64,000 nt of DNA from assembly GCA_014529385.2 (NCBI GenBank), contig CM043963.1, positions 105,735,912 to 105,799,911 on the forward strand, read 5' to 3'. The notes beneath the pieces are model-generated. The model did no database searches, was not told the DNA's origin, and saw nothing but the letters and a program-made list of their open reading frames with translations. Below are positions 11,183 through 22,421 of the stretch, one piece after another. Each line of letters begins with the position of its first letter. Position 1 is the stretch's first letter. Both the position numbers and the translations under genes were made by a program. Source of the DNA: Adiantum capillus-veneris (lineage: Eukaryota > Streptophyta > Polypodiopsida > Polypodiales > Pteridaceae).

Positions 11183-11930
11183 TCAAACCTGTCTCCACGA
11201 GAGTGGAAAAAGGTTTGCAGTCCTCAAAAGTCCAAACTTACATAGCAATGTCTCTATGTAGCTTTTTGGACACAAGGCAATACCACCATCACACTGCTTA
11301 AACTGTATAATCAAGTAATGTTGCAACAGCCCCAAATCTTTCATCTTGAAAGTAGCATTCAAATCAGTCTTAAATTCAGCAATATGTCTCTCATTTGGTA
11401 TGATCAACAAATAATCTACATAAAGAACCACAATGAGAAGTACATCACCCTCACGCTTTACATACAATGTGCTTTCTGTTGGATTGTTACGAAAGCCTCG
11501 TTTGACCAAATGAGTTTCAGGTTTCTCATACCAAGCATGAGGAGATTGCTTCAACCCATACAAAGCCTTCTTACATCTGCACACTTTGTCCTCTTGTCCT
11601 TTCATAGCAAAACCACGAGGCTGTATTACATAAACTTTCTCAAATATGTCACCATTCAAGAAAGCAGTAACAATGTCTGATTGATGTACATGTCAACCAA
11701 AATGAGCTACCAATGCACATAGAAAACACACAGTAGTCATACGACAAGTGGGAGTAAAAGTTTCTTCATAATCTATGCCTTTTTGCTGCGCATAGCCCTT
11801 TGCAACAAGTCACGCCTTATGGCGATCAATCTCACCATTTGTCTTGTGTTTCTACTTGTAAACCCACTTTTTACCAATGGCCTTTTTGCCAAGAGGCAAA
11901 ACACATAAAGTCCATGTGTCATTTTCTATA
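11183..11930 (-). pseudogene. Copia reverse transcriptase
   Basis: The open part (11183-11659) contains MNGDIFEKVYVIQPRGF, CKKALYGLKQSPHAWYEK and MKDLGLLQHYL, all conserved in copia RT. The catalytic YVDD box reads LYVDYLLII, so the second Asp is Tyr (GAT to TAT). The N-terminal part continues beyond stops to about 11930 with AKGYAQQKGIDYEETFTP. The enzyme is inactive by both the frame breaks and the catalytic change. 10977-11182 holds degraded sequence between RT and RNase H. Confidence 0.92.
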
Positions 11931-12230
11931 AGTGCATCATATTTTGATTGCATGGCAGCCATCTAATTTTTTGAATTTTGTGCTTCATCAAAAGACAGAG
12001 GTTCCTCAACATCATGTAAGCTATACACAGCCAAAGCATAACAATCAAATTCATAAGATGCATGGACAGAGGCTGAACGAGTACGACTAGACAAAGGTGT
12101 ATCCAATTTAATGTCATGTAATGTATGCACCAGCCATTTTGGCATACTTCAAGCCTGCTCATTTTCAGCCCTTTCCTCATCAAAGTACATCATGTACATC
12201 TGCATCAATAATAGGCTCATCTGTAACATT
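11931..12230 (-). pseudogene. Degraded linker between copia integrase and RT
   Basis: Overlapping broken frames, no recognisable domain. This is the region that in copia elements joins integrase and RT and is poorly conserved, so nothing more can be said. Confidence 0.5.
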
Positions 12231-13390
12231 TTAAGAAACCCCCATAGGCTGTACATTTGCCTCATTGGAATTTACATTTGAATTTCCACCACTAAAAAGA
12301 GGCAACAAAGTGTCATAAATGTCCTGTGAGCTTACATTACTATCTCTAGTACATGACAGCAAGGGCTGAACAAAATCTTCCACAAACATTACATCTCGCA
12401 AAACCAGAATACGCTTTGTTTGAAAATGATACAACCTGTAACCTTTGCTTTCAACACTATAACCAATAAAAATACATTTGACAGCCTTATCATCCAATTT
12501 TTTGCGTTGTGTTTGTGGCACCAAAGCATATGCCAAACAACCAAAAATACGCATGTTCTCAATAGAAGGCTTTCTATCATGCCATGCTTCATATGGCACA
12601 TGTTAAGTACATAAGTGGCACAATTGATGGCCTCAAGCAAAAAAGAATGCAGTAAAGCTTGACTGTTGACCATACATCGTGCCATTTTTGTAAGTGACCT
12701 TTTTTTCCTCTCAGCAATGTCATTTTGCTGAGGTGTATAAGACACTCTATATTGGTGTTTTATCCCATGACTAGCCAAAAATACATTAAATTCATGAGAC
12801 ATATACGCCCCCCTTGATCGGAACCAAGAGTGCCCATAGTACATTTCAAGACATTTTCAGCCATATCCAGAAATTGTTTGAAGCACATAAAAACTTTGGA
12901 CTTTGCTTTAGCAGAAATAAACATGCATGCCTGGAGTAATCATCAATGAAAATCATGAAGTAAAGGTAATTTCCCAAGGACAGAGTTTGCATGGGCCCAC
13001 AAACATCACTATGCACAAGCTGCGACCTGCATGTGGCCCTAACTGAACCATCCTTTGGAAACTTCGAACAGTGCATCTTACCCAAAATACAACCTTCACA
13101 AGCATGTTTGATAGGTGCTTCAAGAGGCAGCAAAGAAGCACCCATATCATATTTCTGCAAAAGCAGCAAACTGGCAAAATTCAGATGCCCAAAATGTGCA
13201 TGCCACAGTTTTGCATCTGAAACAGCCCTTGAATCTGCAACTGCATCTACAAAATTTTGTCCACACTTGTCATACAAAGTGAGCTTATACAACCCACGAC
13301 ACAAAAGGCCAGATGCAACAATTTCATCACTAAAACTAAGATCATGAATTGTACATATGTCATCCACAAATTTGACTACAAGTCCAAGTC
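12231..13390 (-). pseudogene. Copia integrase with GAG-pre-integrase domain
   Basis: N-terminal zinc-binding module: LWHAHFGHLNFASL and HACEGCILGKMHCSKFPK (H..H..C..C). Catalytic core: VHSDVCGPMQTLSLGNYLYF and FIDDYSRH, then SHGIKHQYRVSYTPQQNDIAERKK, which contains the catalytic Glu. The C-terminal part has MPYEAWHDRKPS, RIFGCLAYALVP and KAVKCIFIGYSVESKGYRLY, which is the usual end. At least three frame changes interrupt it, one around 12800 next to the second catalytic Asp. Confidence 0.9.
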
Positions 13391-13650
13391 TAGCAAGTGC
13401 AGATAAGAGACAAAATATTCTTCTTGATCCCACGTACATAAAGTGCATCAACAAGTGTGAAAGAGCTGCCATTTGCAGTAGTAAGCACAATCTTTCCAAG
13501 CCCCTGAATTGGATAAGAGGCATTGTTGGCACAAGTGACTGAATTCCCATGAGGGACAGACTCGAGAGAGGTGAACAATTCACGATGTGAGGTAATGTGC
13601 TTTGTAGCACCACTATCAAAACATGTGAATCTGCAGCAACTTACATGCAT
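13390..13650 (-). pseudogene. Copia protease
   Basis: Contains CFDSGATKHITSHRELFTSL, the copia aspartic protease active site (D-S/T-G), followed by ANGSSFTLVDALYVRGIKKN, which is typical of the end of this domain. It cleaves the polyprotein in active elements. The frame overlaps the integrase part out of phase. Confidence 0.88.
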
Positions 13651-14714
13651 GCATCATGGACAATAGGATTGTAAGTGCACTCTGCATTGAAAGCCCATTC
13701 TGCATCAACATCAACATCACAGCCTCCTTTCACAGAAGACTCAACAATGGCTGCATTTGTAGTGGAACCAGCATTTGCAGTGGAACCACCCTCTTTCTTC
13801 TTAGCCTCTTTGGCCTTCAACTTAGGACATTGATTGATTAAGTGATCATTAGCTTTACAATAATGGCAACCCATCTTCTTTTTTCCCTTATCACCAAAAT
13901 TTCTAGACGAATTTTTGCCAGAAGAAGCATTAGAAATAGAAGTTTTGCCACTCGTGGCAGAACCATAAGAAGTGGTTACATTGTTGTTACCACCATTTCT
14001 TTGAGAAGCAATAAAAGCCCGTTCAACTATACGCTGCCTAGTCCTGTTTTTTCTGGAAAGTGACTCTTGCAATAGCAATGTACATAATGCATCAACTATG
14101 ACAACTTCAGGATTTCCTTGGGTCAGAAGTCTCCAAGTACTAGCAAAAGTCTGGTAAGAATCTGGTAAGGCATCAAGAACAGTCTGCACAAGGGAGCTGT
14201 CTAAATGACCTCACCTGCAAAAATAAGTTTCTCATTGATATCCTTGACACTAGCAAGGAAAGTGTCCATATCATCTTCCTCATGCATAATCTTTAATTCC
14301 ATCTCTTTACATAGCAAAGCAATTTTAGCCTCATTGCGGCTTGCATAAAGACCTGCTAGAATATCCCAAGCTTGCTTTGTAGACTTTGCTGAACAAATGT
14401 GAGGAGTAATGGTGCACTTCATAGACAACGCAATCAATGCACGAGCCTGCACATCCTTTACATCCCAACGAGCTTGTTTGACCATAGGCAAAACAACTCT
14501 AATAGCAGCAATCCTTGCGGCAAGACCTGCAACATCCTCAACATCGCCTACATCCTCAGCACAAGAACGTACATCAATGCCCTACACTATATTCCAGACG
14601 CCCTTTGACACAAGAACATGTTGCATCATGTAAGCCCACATAGGGTAATTGTCCTCATCCTATCTGTCCTCAGCAGCAAACATCTTGAACAAATCTATGT
14701 TGTTGTCAGCCATG
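13641..14714 (-). pseudogene. Copia Gag, copy 1
   Basis: The start codon at 14714 opens MADNNIDLFKMFAAED. The middle (14201-14491) has ALIALSMKCTITPHI and QAWDILAGLYASRNEAKIAL, the UBN2-type copia Gag. The C-terminal part (13641-14189) carries a zinc knuckle CHYCKANDHLINQC (CX2CX4HX4C) and a lysine-rich stretch. Breaks include an in-frame TAG at 14585-14583 and a frameshift near 14190-14200. The second copy (14917-15607 and 25741-26171) shares the same TAG. Confidence 0.92.
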
Positions 14715-14916
14715 GAAAATGCCTGCACTTGATGTGAAAATTGTCCGAAATGAGGAGAAATTGAGTGAGACCAACACATGCTATATAGCACAACCCGCAG
14801 TAGACTGTATGGGACCTGTTATACAGTAACTGATGGTGAAAAAATTATGCACAAAATGACAAAATTGCCTGTGCAGACCTAGTTGTAGTGGAAACAAAGG
14901 TCGTAATGAGCCCGAA
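14715..14916 (-). other. Copia leader remnant between the two gag copies
   Basis: Matches 26172 to about 26385 upstream of the second gag: GCACAAAATGACAAAAT and CTATATAGCACAA are shared. In an intact element this leader would run on to the primer-binding site, but here it stops after about 200 bp and a second gag fragment begins. This marks the duplication junction. Confidence 0.75.
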
Positions 14917-15607
14917 TCAAAAATATGAGGAGACTGAGCTCAACAAGCCCTCTTGACATTTTTCTCCCCTTGCTAACGCTACACTAAAAGTCCATTTTGC
15001 ATCACCATCATCATCACAGTCTCCTTTCACAGAAGACTCAACAATGGCTGCATTTGTAGTGAAACCAGCATTTGCAGTGGAACCACCCTCTTTCTTCTTA
15101 GCCTCTTTGGCCTTCAACTTAGGACAGTGCTTGATCAAGTGATCATTAGCTTTACAATAATGGCAATGCATCTTCTTTTTTCTCTTATCACCAGAATTTC
15201 CAGGCGAATGGTTGCCAGTAGAAGCATTAGAAATAGGTGATTTTCCACTCGCAGAAGAACCATAAGAAGTGGTTGCATTGTTTTTACCACCCTTTCTTTG
15301 AGCAGCAATAAAAGCCTGTTCAACTGCATATTGTCTAGTCCTATTCATTTTGGAAAGTGACTCTTGCAATAGCAATGTGCACAATGCATCAAACTTAACA
15401 ACTTCAGGATTTCCTTGGGTCATGAGTCTTCAAGTACTCGCAAAAGTCTGGTAAGAATCTGGCAAGGCATCAAGAACAGTCTGCACAAGGGAACTGTCTA
15501 AATGAACGCACCTGCAGAAATAAGTTTCTCATTGATATCGTTGACACCGGTGGAAAGTTTCCATATCATATTCCTCATGCATAATCTTCGACTCCAGCTC
15601 TTTACGT
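14917..15607 (-). pseudogene. Copia Gag, copy 2, C-terminal part
   Basis: Second copy of the Gag end with the zinc knuckle CHYCKANDHLIKHC and the tail KAKEAKKKEGGSTANAG, about 90 percent alike by eye to 13660-14190. It differs at its far end (LARGEKCQEGLLSSVSSYF), where it meets the leader remnant. Its N-terminal half lies 10 kb away at 25741-26171 because a gypsy element inserted between them. Confidence 0.85.
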
Positions 15608-16087
15608 TGTCGTGCAGCTCCGCTCCCATGCTAAGAAATATGCTAGAAAAATGCACATCAATTTGTTTGAAGCTTACATGATTAATGAGTAGTGATTAAG
15701 GCCCAGTAATAGGTCAAGTTCAATGTTGAATGTATGTCAAATGCGGTTAAAAGGGCCAACAGATGCCTTAATGATGCCAAAAATGAGTATGCATGAAGTG
15801 ATCACAGATGGAAGATTATGATCTATAACTGCAGTGCTTGAAGTTCTCTACTGGCTTGTCTTTACGGCTCGTCGATTGGAGCTATGGTCAAGAAGTTATG
15901 GCAGTTTAAAGTTCAAGTCGATTGCAGATCCGTACCGGATTGGGCAACTACAGCTGAGGTGACAGAATTGAAATGAGAGCATGGGCTTGAAGTGCGCAAT
16001 TTCTGAAGCACGTCGGTCTTTTCAAATTGGTGATCGGATTTATGGTTGCCAAGTTATTGATCGTTAAAGATTTATCGGGGGTCGGTT

Positions 16088-16400
16088 TTGCACCAGCCTT
16101 GTCCACTTTATTGGAGTGCCATCTCGGAGTTTTGGCTCTCGATCGGATCTTGGAATCAATGGTTGCGGGATATACCCAACAAGGCAAGACCAGAAAGCTG
16201 GCTATTTGGAGCAGATGCAAAGCGAGGAAAACTCTCCGAATGCATCCACTTATACTTTCATCTTGAAAGAAGTTGATATGAGTATTGGAATTCATGATGA
16301 TATTGTTGGTCAAGAGCTGGTGGAAGATTGGAGTTGCTGTGTTTGGCAATGCCTTAACCGATATGTATGCCAAACAGGGTTGCCATTAAGAGCCAAAAAG
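16088..16400 (+). pseudogene. Captured PPR gene fragment, copy 1
   Basis: In shifting frames the sequence reads as a plant pentatricopeptide repeat protein: YLEQMQSEENSPNASTYTFI, then IGIHDDIVGQELVED and, one base out of frame, NALTDMYAK-like sequence. The order (GY..QG..., QM...SPN..TY..ILKA, IH..I...G, NAL.DMYAK) is that of a plant PPR array of the PLS type, RNA-binding proteins of organelles. The part before 16187 lies in sequence shared with the 3' LTR, where 25319-25360 reads SWNAMVAGYTQQGK in one frame. At least two single-base indels break this copy. Confidence 0.75.
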
Positions 16401-17898
16401 AAGCCATAGGCTATGGCCACCCACTAAGACCGGCCGCCCACCAAGTTAAAGCCAACTAAGGGCCGCCCACTTGTAAAGAAGTAAAGGGTTAAGTGGGAAA
16501 TCTAAGGAAAATAAAAGAAACGAAGCATGGTCGGCAGCACGCAACGAACAGAGCTGCGCAAGGAGGGAGATGAGCTCGTGGCGGCTCATAGCGAGTTCGG
16601 ATGATCACGACAAAGAAGACGAAAGCGCTCAGTTTGCCCACCGTACAGCTCACTAGTCGATCCTGCCACATCATTGAGGTGTTTTTTACGCCTCCCTAGC
16701 AACGACGGCGCCATCATTGCTAAGGGAGGTAGGGAGTTATAATCGGAGGCTTTTTTTTGCATGAGGCATTCGAAGCAAGAAACGAAGGGGAGAAAGTTGG
16801 GAGCGTGCAAGGAAGAAGAGGGTGCTCTCTCTCTCGAGCTTGCACAAGAAGGTGCTTTCGGCTCGTCCTCGGCACACAAGCAAGGGCTAGTTCTCTCTCT
16901 CTTATTGAAGGCGAGGAAAATCTTGGCGAGAAGGAGTTCTCCCTCTCTCTCAATCTGCAATTCAAGGCGAGCTCTCCCCCTCTCTCGATCTCCAATCCAA
17001 TCAAGCTAGGCGAGGAGATAGGGGCCGAACAAGGCAAGACCAGGAAGATGGCTATTTGGAGCAGATGCAAAGCAAGGAAAACTCTCCGAATGCATCCACT
17101 TATACTTGCATCTTGAAGGCGTATGGCACTAAGAAGTTGATATGAGTATTGGAATTCACGATGATATTGTTGGTCAAGAGCTGGTGGAAGATTGGAGTTG
17201 CTGTGTTTAGCAATGCCTTAACCGATATGTATGCCAAACGGGGTTGCCTTTAAGAGCCAAAAAGAAGCCATAGGCTATGGCCACCCACTTAGACCGGCCG
17301 CCCACCAAGTTAAAGCCAACTAAGGGCCGCCCACTTGTAAAGAAGTAAAGGGTTAAGTGGGAAAGCTAAGGAAAATAAAAGAAACTAAGCAAGGAGGGAG
17401 ATGAGCTTGTGGAGGCTCATAGCGAGTTCGGATGATCGCGACGAAGAAGACAAAAGCGCTCAGCTTGCCCGGGCGTTCCTATTCGGTAGCAGTCCCATTA
17501 GAAATCGTGCAGCTCACTAGTTGAGCCTGCCACATCATTGAGGCGTTTTTTACGCCTCCCTAGCAACGACGGCACCCTCGTTGCTAAGGGAGGTAGGGAG
17601 TTATAATTAGAGGCTTTTTTCTTTTGCATGAAAGAGAGGCATTCGAAGCAAGAAATAAAGGGGAGAAAGTTGGGAGCGTGCAAGGAAGAAGAGGGTGCTC
17701 TCTCTCTCGACCTTGCACAAGAAGGTGCTTTCGGCTCGTCCTCGGCACACAAGCAAGGGCTAGTTCTCTCTCTCTTATTGAAGGGCGAGGAAAATCTTGG
17801 CGAGAAGGAGTTCTCCCTCTCTCTCAATCTTCAATTCAAGGCGAGCTTTCCCTCTCTCTCGATCTCCAATCCAATTAAGCTAGGCAAGGAGATAAGGG
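16181..17898 (+). repeat. Two tandem copies of an 850-bp unit in the 5' LTR
   Basis: AAGGCAAGACCAG begins both copies, at 16181 and 17031, and the following 850 bp correspond throughout. They share the PPR fragment, GGCCACCCACT.AGACCGGCC, CATGAGGCATTCGAAGC-like words and a CT-rich tail. The second copy carries a few small indels and an extra GGGCGTTCCTATTCGG stretch near 17472. Confidence 0.9.
17037..17256 (+). pseudogene. Captured PPR gene fragment, copy 2
   Basis: Tandem duplicate of the previous fragment: YLEQMQSKENSPNASTYTCI, LKAYG, then IGIHDDIVGQELVED and, in another frame, NALTDMYAKRGCL. It retains CILKAYG, which copy 1 has lost, so the two copies decayed independently. Confidence 0.75.
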
Positions 17899-18140
17899 CC
17901 AAGCAAGGCGAGCTCTCTCTCGATAGATCTTGGCAACGCGCAAGCAAGGACTATTTCTCTCTCTCTCTTATTGAAGGGCAGGAAAATCTTGGTGAGAAGG
18001 AGTTCTCCCTCTTTCTCAATCTTCAATCCAAGGCGAGCTCTCCCTCTCTCTCCATCTCCAATCCAATCAAGCTAGGCAAGGAGATAAGGGCGAAGCAAGG
18101 CAAGCTCTCTCTCGATAGATCTTGGCAAGGCTTAAGCAAG
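17750..18140 (+). repeat. About 190-bp CT-rich tandem duplication
   Basis: The word GGAAAATCTTGG.GAGAAGGA recurs at 17789 and 17981 (and at 16917 in the first 850-bp unit), followed each time by CTCCCTCT.TCTCAATCTTC and TCCAATCCAAT.AAGCTAGGC. Frames read through this stretch are low-complexity and are not called as genes. Confidence 0.75.
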
Positions 18141-18678
18141 GGCTTAGCAACCAAGGCTAACCAAGGAGACTCTTTCTCTTTGGCTTAGGCAAGGAGAGAC
18201 CAACAAAGGCTCGTAAGCAGTCATAGGAGAAGAAATAAGCTTCGGCTTAGACATTGATTGAAGACAATCAAACAGATGGAATCGACACAATGGGATTTTG
18301 TTCGTCGCGGCAGGCAACCTAATTTAATTGTTTCCTTTTTATGAATCGCGGAGCCTTTAACGGCCGGAGTATTCTGTAAGGGGATTTTAAGCTCCTAAAT
18401 CTTCATTAGTATCAATTAACGGTGTCGTTAACGACACTTCTTCATGATTGTGCATCAATTTCGTCGGTGTTACCGATTTTCGAGAAAGTTTTGTGCGTCG
18501 ATAGCATGACCAAGTGATTAAAAGCTGTTGTATTGTGCAATGCGGCAAATTTTCGCTCTCAATTTTTCCACAGCCAGCAGCCCGGCGCTGACCTGGGTCA
18601 AGTTTCGAACACATATCCCCCGATACCTGGTGAACTCTACGCGAAACCCAAGCCGGGGTGGGAAAATTGTTGAAGCCT

Positions 18679-20040
18679 ATGTCTACACCACAAGTGGCAG
18701 CCATGTAGAAGATGATGCAGCAGTTTGCAGCATACATGCAACAGCAGCAGGCCGCCCAGTAGCAACATAATTTGCAAGAGCGGATTCGTAAAGCTCATCA
18801 AAATGTTACGGAAAAGCTGCAACGGTTTGAGGACCGAGATATTTCAAAATTTTGCAATTTTTATGAGCAATCTATGGAAGATAATGGTATTAAAGACCAG
18901 AATTCAGTGGAAGGATTTCATCTGATTGCAGTGCCGGAACTTAGGGCCCGGATTAAAGGAATTCAAGCGAACTGGCAGGATTTTAAGAAGGCGCTACAAG
19001 AGGAATATTTTCTGGAGGATTCACAATGGGTGACCAGACAGAGTTTTACGAAGTGGGTGCAGAAGAAGGGTAAAAATTTATCTGCACGTGAACTGTTGCG
19101 AGAGTTTGAAAAGAAGTTTGATCAGTTATCATCAGCAGAACAACGTTCCTTGAGGGATCAAAAGGTGGAATTGTTTATTCAAGCTACTAATCCGCGACTA
19201 CAAAAGAATTTGGTTCAATTATTGGAGGATCCAGCAGGAGAATTGGGATTGACATCAGATTGGAAAATAGTATCTGAAGCGGTGAACATGATCGTAAAAC
19301 AATAGAAGCGAGTTAATAAGCAAATCATGAGTGAAGTACTAGATGATGATGAAGAAGAGACTAAAGAGAAGCCGCCCTCTACAGTACCCAAAGTGGAGGG
19401 GCCTGTTCTTGACGATCCGGTTAAAGGTATTCAAGAACTAAATTTGAATTTTAAAAATGTTAAATTTGAAGGGTTAGCTGCAAAGGCGTCTACTTCTGAA
19501 CCTAAGTAGCAGCAGCCAACACGTAAAAATTGGGATCGATGCATGTGGTGTGATAGAGAAGACCACAGGTATGTGAGAGAGTGTAATGAGTTTGATGAAG
19601 CTTATAAGAAGAATGTGGTTTTCTGGAAAGACAAGAAGATTCATCTCAGGGCGACAGGGGAAATGCTCCGCTTGAACTTTGGCAGAGGCGGAATGAAGAA
19701 GATAGTGGAGGAAATACAACATAATGTTTCCCTTGTGGAAGAAGCTACATACGGGCTGCAAGTTTGTGGTAAGGAAGATGATGATGGTACAGGTGCAAAG
19801 GGCCAATTGTGGCCATATTCTCTAAAGACAGCAGAAGCAGGTAAGGTAACATACAAGAAGTTACGACAGGTGGGAAATTCAATTCGAGAAACTACTGGGT
19901 GGACCGATCTGGTGGATTCTCTTTCGTTATATGCTTATATTGCTAAAGCTCAAGCCAATGAAGCTATGGTGGAAGAGAAGCGGAAAAGAGATGAAGAGGT
20001 GGTTGGGGCATCAAAAAGGCCGACGAGATCCAGCAATTAA
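18679..20040 (+). pseudogene. Gypsy Gag with zinc knuckle
   Basis: Begins ATG at 18679 (MSTPQVAAM) and stays in one frame for 454 codons, interrupted only by TAG at 18706, 18760, 19303 and 19507. The N-terminal part is glutamine-rich (FAAYMQQQQAAQ), then comes a helical Gag core (FHLIAVPELRARIKGIQANW) and a zinc knuckle CMWCDREDHRYVREC (CX2CX4HX5C). Gag forms the particle that packages element RNA. TAG stands where Gln would fit each time. The frame ends at TAA (20038), where another frame takes over. Confidence 0.88.
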
Positions 20041-20473
20041 GAAAGAAGAAGGGCCAGCTACTAAACCTGCTCCGAAGGTGGTTATGGAAGAGGCTCCAAA
20101 GGACAAGAAGCAAGGTAAGCCTAAAGGGCCCTCGTATAAACTCAAGTCTGATATTGAACTGGCTACAGATTTGAAGAAATTTTTTGAAGAACGTATCCTA
20201 AATAGTAAAGTGGAGCTCACATTGGCGGATATTCTTGGAATTGCTAAGCGCGAGTTCCACGAAGAGATCATCGACATTATAAAAAGAAAGCAGCAAGTAC
20301 CGAGTAATCAAGAGTCAGATCCAGTTAAAAGCCAAGTGGTTCATCACATTGAAGCAATTCTGGAAGATTATGAAGAGTATTTAGCAGATCTTGAAGAAGA
20401 AGAGCCAAAGCCTGTAGTGGTTTCCAGCCTGATTGTACTTGAGGTAAGAAGTATGCATTTTACTGACGGGTGA
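19931..20473 (+). pseudogene. Gag-protease linker of the nested gypsy
   Basis: Second frame overlapping the Gag end, with a lysine- and glutamate-rich stretch (KKEEGPATKPAPKVVMEEAP) followed by helical sequence and an acidic end (EDYEEYLADLEEEEPKPVVV). No catalytic motif. It links Gag to protease and must once have been in frame with both, since frameshifts lie near 20025 and 20470. Confidence 0.7.
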
Positions 20474-20492
20474 AGATGAAGAAGTTATACCC

Positions 20493-21026
20493 AAGAGTCA
20501 CTTTTCGAGGACTCATTGGGCAAGAGCAACGACAGAAACAGTGGTAAAGCTTGGCAACATTGAGGAGCCGATCTTAGCCCTCAGAGACCATGGTTCAGAA
20601 ATCAATCTCATGGCAAAGAATTTGCACCAAAAGGGGAAGTGGCCTATTGATGTGGATCACGGGTGGCGGATTCGAGTTGCCAACATGCTTCCTGGGGATC
20701 TTTACAGTGCATGCACGAATGTTAAGGTAACTATTGGGGATGTCTGTGATGAGCAAAAAAAAAATATACAGGAGCATTCCTCTTACCCATTGATTCTGGG
20801 AAAGCCCTACATTACGGCTGTGCGAATGGAAACTAAGGTGCTGGATGATGGCTCGGCCTATGCCAAGGTTCAAAGCCGAGATGGTAAGAAAGCGATTCAA
20901 TTTCTAACTGTATGTGTTGATCATGCTAGAAACAAAGACAGTTTACGTGATCGTCCAATGCCAAAGATACGTAAGGAGTTTAAAGAAAAAAGATTTGCTC
21001 AAGATTTTCTTGGGGTGCCACTATAA
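20493..21026 (+). pseudogene. Gypsy aspartic protease
   Basis: SHFSRTHWARATTETVVKLG leads to ILALRDHGSEINLMAKNLHQ, the position of the retropepsin active site. The usual D-S/T-G triad reads D-H-G, so the middle residue is atypical though the Asp is kept. SYPLILGKPYI is the conserved second-strand ILG motif. The domain ends with a basic tail at a stop (21024). Function in intact relatives is polyprotein cleavage. Confidence 0.8.
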
Positions 21027-21097
21027 AGCGGGACGATGGTGGTGCAAGTGAGGAGAAGTTCTCGCAAAGAGAAAACTTCTCTTCAGGATTTCTAGGG

Positions 21098-21563
21098 TTG
21101 ACATCTGAGGGTTTAGTATCTTACAGGAAATTTAATGATTTAACTAAATGGGAGAAACAATATGTTGCAAGCATTCAAAGTGACTTGCAGGGATGCGATG
21201 TGCTAGAACCGGATGATGTGATTTCAGGAATCTTTGAAGAGATCTCTTATGTTGATACTATGTCAGAGCTTGAGGACTGAAGTTGTTAAGCTGGAAAGTG
21301 GAACTGAAGTTGTTAAACTGCACTCAATGGACATGTACGAAGAGTTGGACATATACGAGGCACTTATGCATACTGAGGATGACTTGGATAAAGAAGTTGA
21401 AGCACAGGTAGAGACGAAGTACAAGCCAGTTGCAAAGAAAGTGAGACCTGTGGCTACACCTCTACCAGAGGGAAGTGATGAAGTAATTAAAGAAGCTTCT
21501 CGACAGCCTATGCTCAGAAATCCTAAGAACATTGGACATAAATTCACTAAAGAGACATTGTAG
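21098..21563 (+). pseudogene. Protease-RT linker, acidic
   Basis: Two overlapping frames (21098-21280 and 21234-21563) with acidic, low-conservation sequence and no domain recognised. The second ends at a TAG (21561-21563) directly followed by CAG CTG in the same frame as RT, so it was once continuous with RT. Confidence 0.6.
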
Positions 21564-22420
21564 CAGCTGAAGGTGGGAGAAGATGGTTTTCTCAACGAAG
21601 AGGAAATCAAGTGTTTTCAAGGTATGCTCGAAAAACATTCTAAAGCATTTTCCTTTGAGCCAAGTGAGATTGGGTGTGTGGATTCAAGTGTTGTTGCACC
21701 TATGGTTATATTCACTATTCCTCACATGCCATGGAGCTTACGTCCTATTCCAATTCCTAAAGCTCACTTGCCAAAGCTTATCAATTTGCTTAATGAGAAG
21801 ATACAAATGGGAATCTTGGAACCATCATGTGCGCCATACTCTAACCGATGGTTCATTGTTCCGAAGAAAAATGATACTTTAAGGTTCATACAAGATATGC
21901 AACTTGTTAACAAAGTAACAATCCGCAATGTGGGTACCGGCCCAATTGTGGATGAATTTGCTGAGGCTTTTGCAGGTAGGTCAATTACTCTATGGGTGAT
22001 CTTTATTTTGGATATGATCAATTTCAGTAAGCTTTGGATAGCAGGGATCTTAGTACGATGCATACACCTCTCGGATTGGTAAGGATGTGCACTCTGCCAC
22101 AGGGTGCTACTAATTCTATAGCTCATATGATGAACGGCATGAATAAGGTATTAAGGGACTTTATACCACATGTTACTATGCCTTTCATTGATGATCTACC
22201 GATTAAGGGCTGTGACGAAGGCTCAAAAGATGAGGTAAAAGATCAGAGGGGGTGCCGACAATTTGTTGCTCAACATATTGCTGATTGTGATGCTATTTTA
22301 TCCAGGCTTGAAGAAGTTAACTTAACACTTTCAGGGCAAAAATCAACTTTTGGTGCCAAAGAGGTTCTAATTGTAGGGCACATGTGCAGTCTAGAAGGTA
22401 AAAGGCCAAGTCCGGCTAAA
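21564..22420 (+). pseudogene. Gypsy reverse transcriptase
   Basis: The fingers part reads WSLRPIPIPKAHLPKLINLL, APYSNRWFIVPKKNDTLRFI and QDMQLVNKVTIRN. After a frameshift near 22060 the palm continues with RMCTLPQGATNSIAHMMNGM and the catalytic box MPFIDDLPIKG (FIDD). The thumb reads LTLSGQKSTFGAKEVLIVGH and RPSPAKVEAI. Active-site Asp residues are kept, but the frame is broken. Confidence 0.9.
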
Positions 22421-22421
22421 G

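Larger units (their letters stand above)
15608..18625 (+). repeat. 5' LTR of the nested gypsy, 3,018 bp
   Basis: 15608-16187 and 18248-18625 match the 3' LTR at 24779-25360 and 25363-25740. The middle 2 kb (about 16188-18247) are unique to this copy and hold PPR gene sequence and two 850-bp tandem copies. The LTR ends in CGATA where the other ends in CGACA. Immediately after it CCTGGTGAACTCTACGCG occupies the primer-site position, but I cannot assign it to a tRNA. Confidence 0.85.

Noticed and set aside
16757-18188. Long plus- and minus-strand frames (up to 186 codons) in the 5' LTR
   Set aside because: They translate CT-rich tandem repeats (SLSLS, ARERE) and change frame between the repeat copies.
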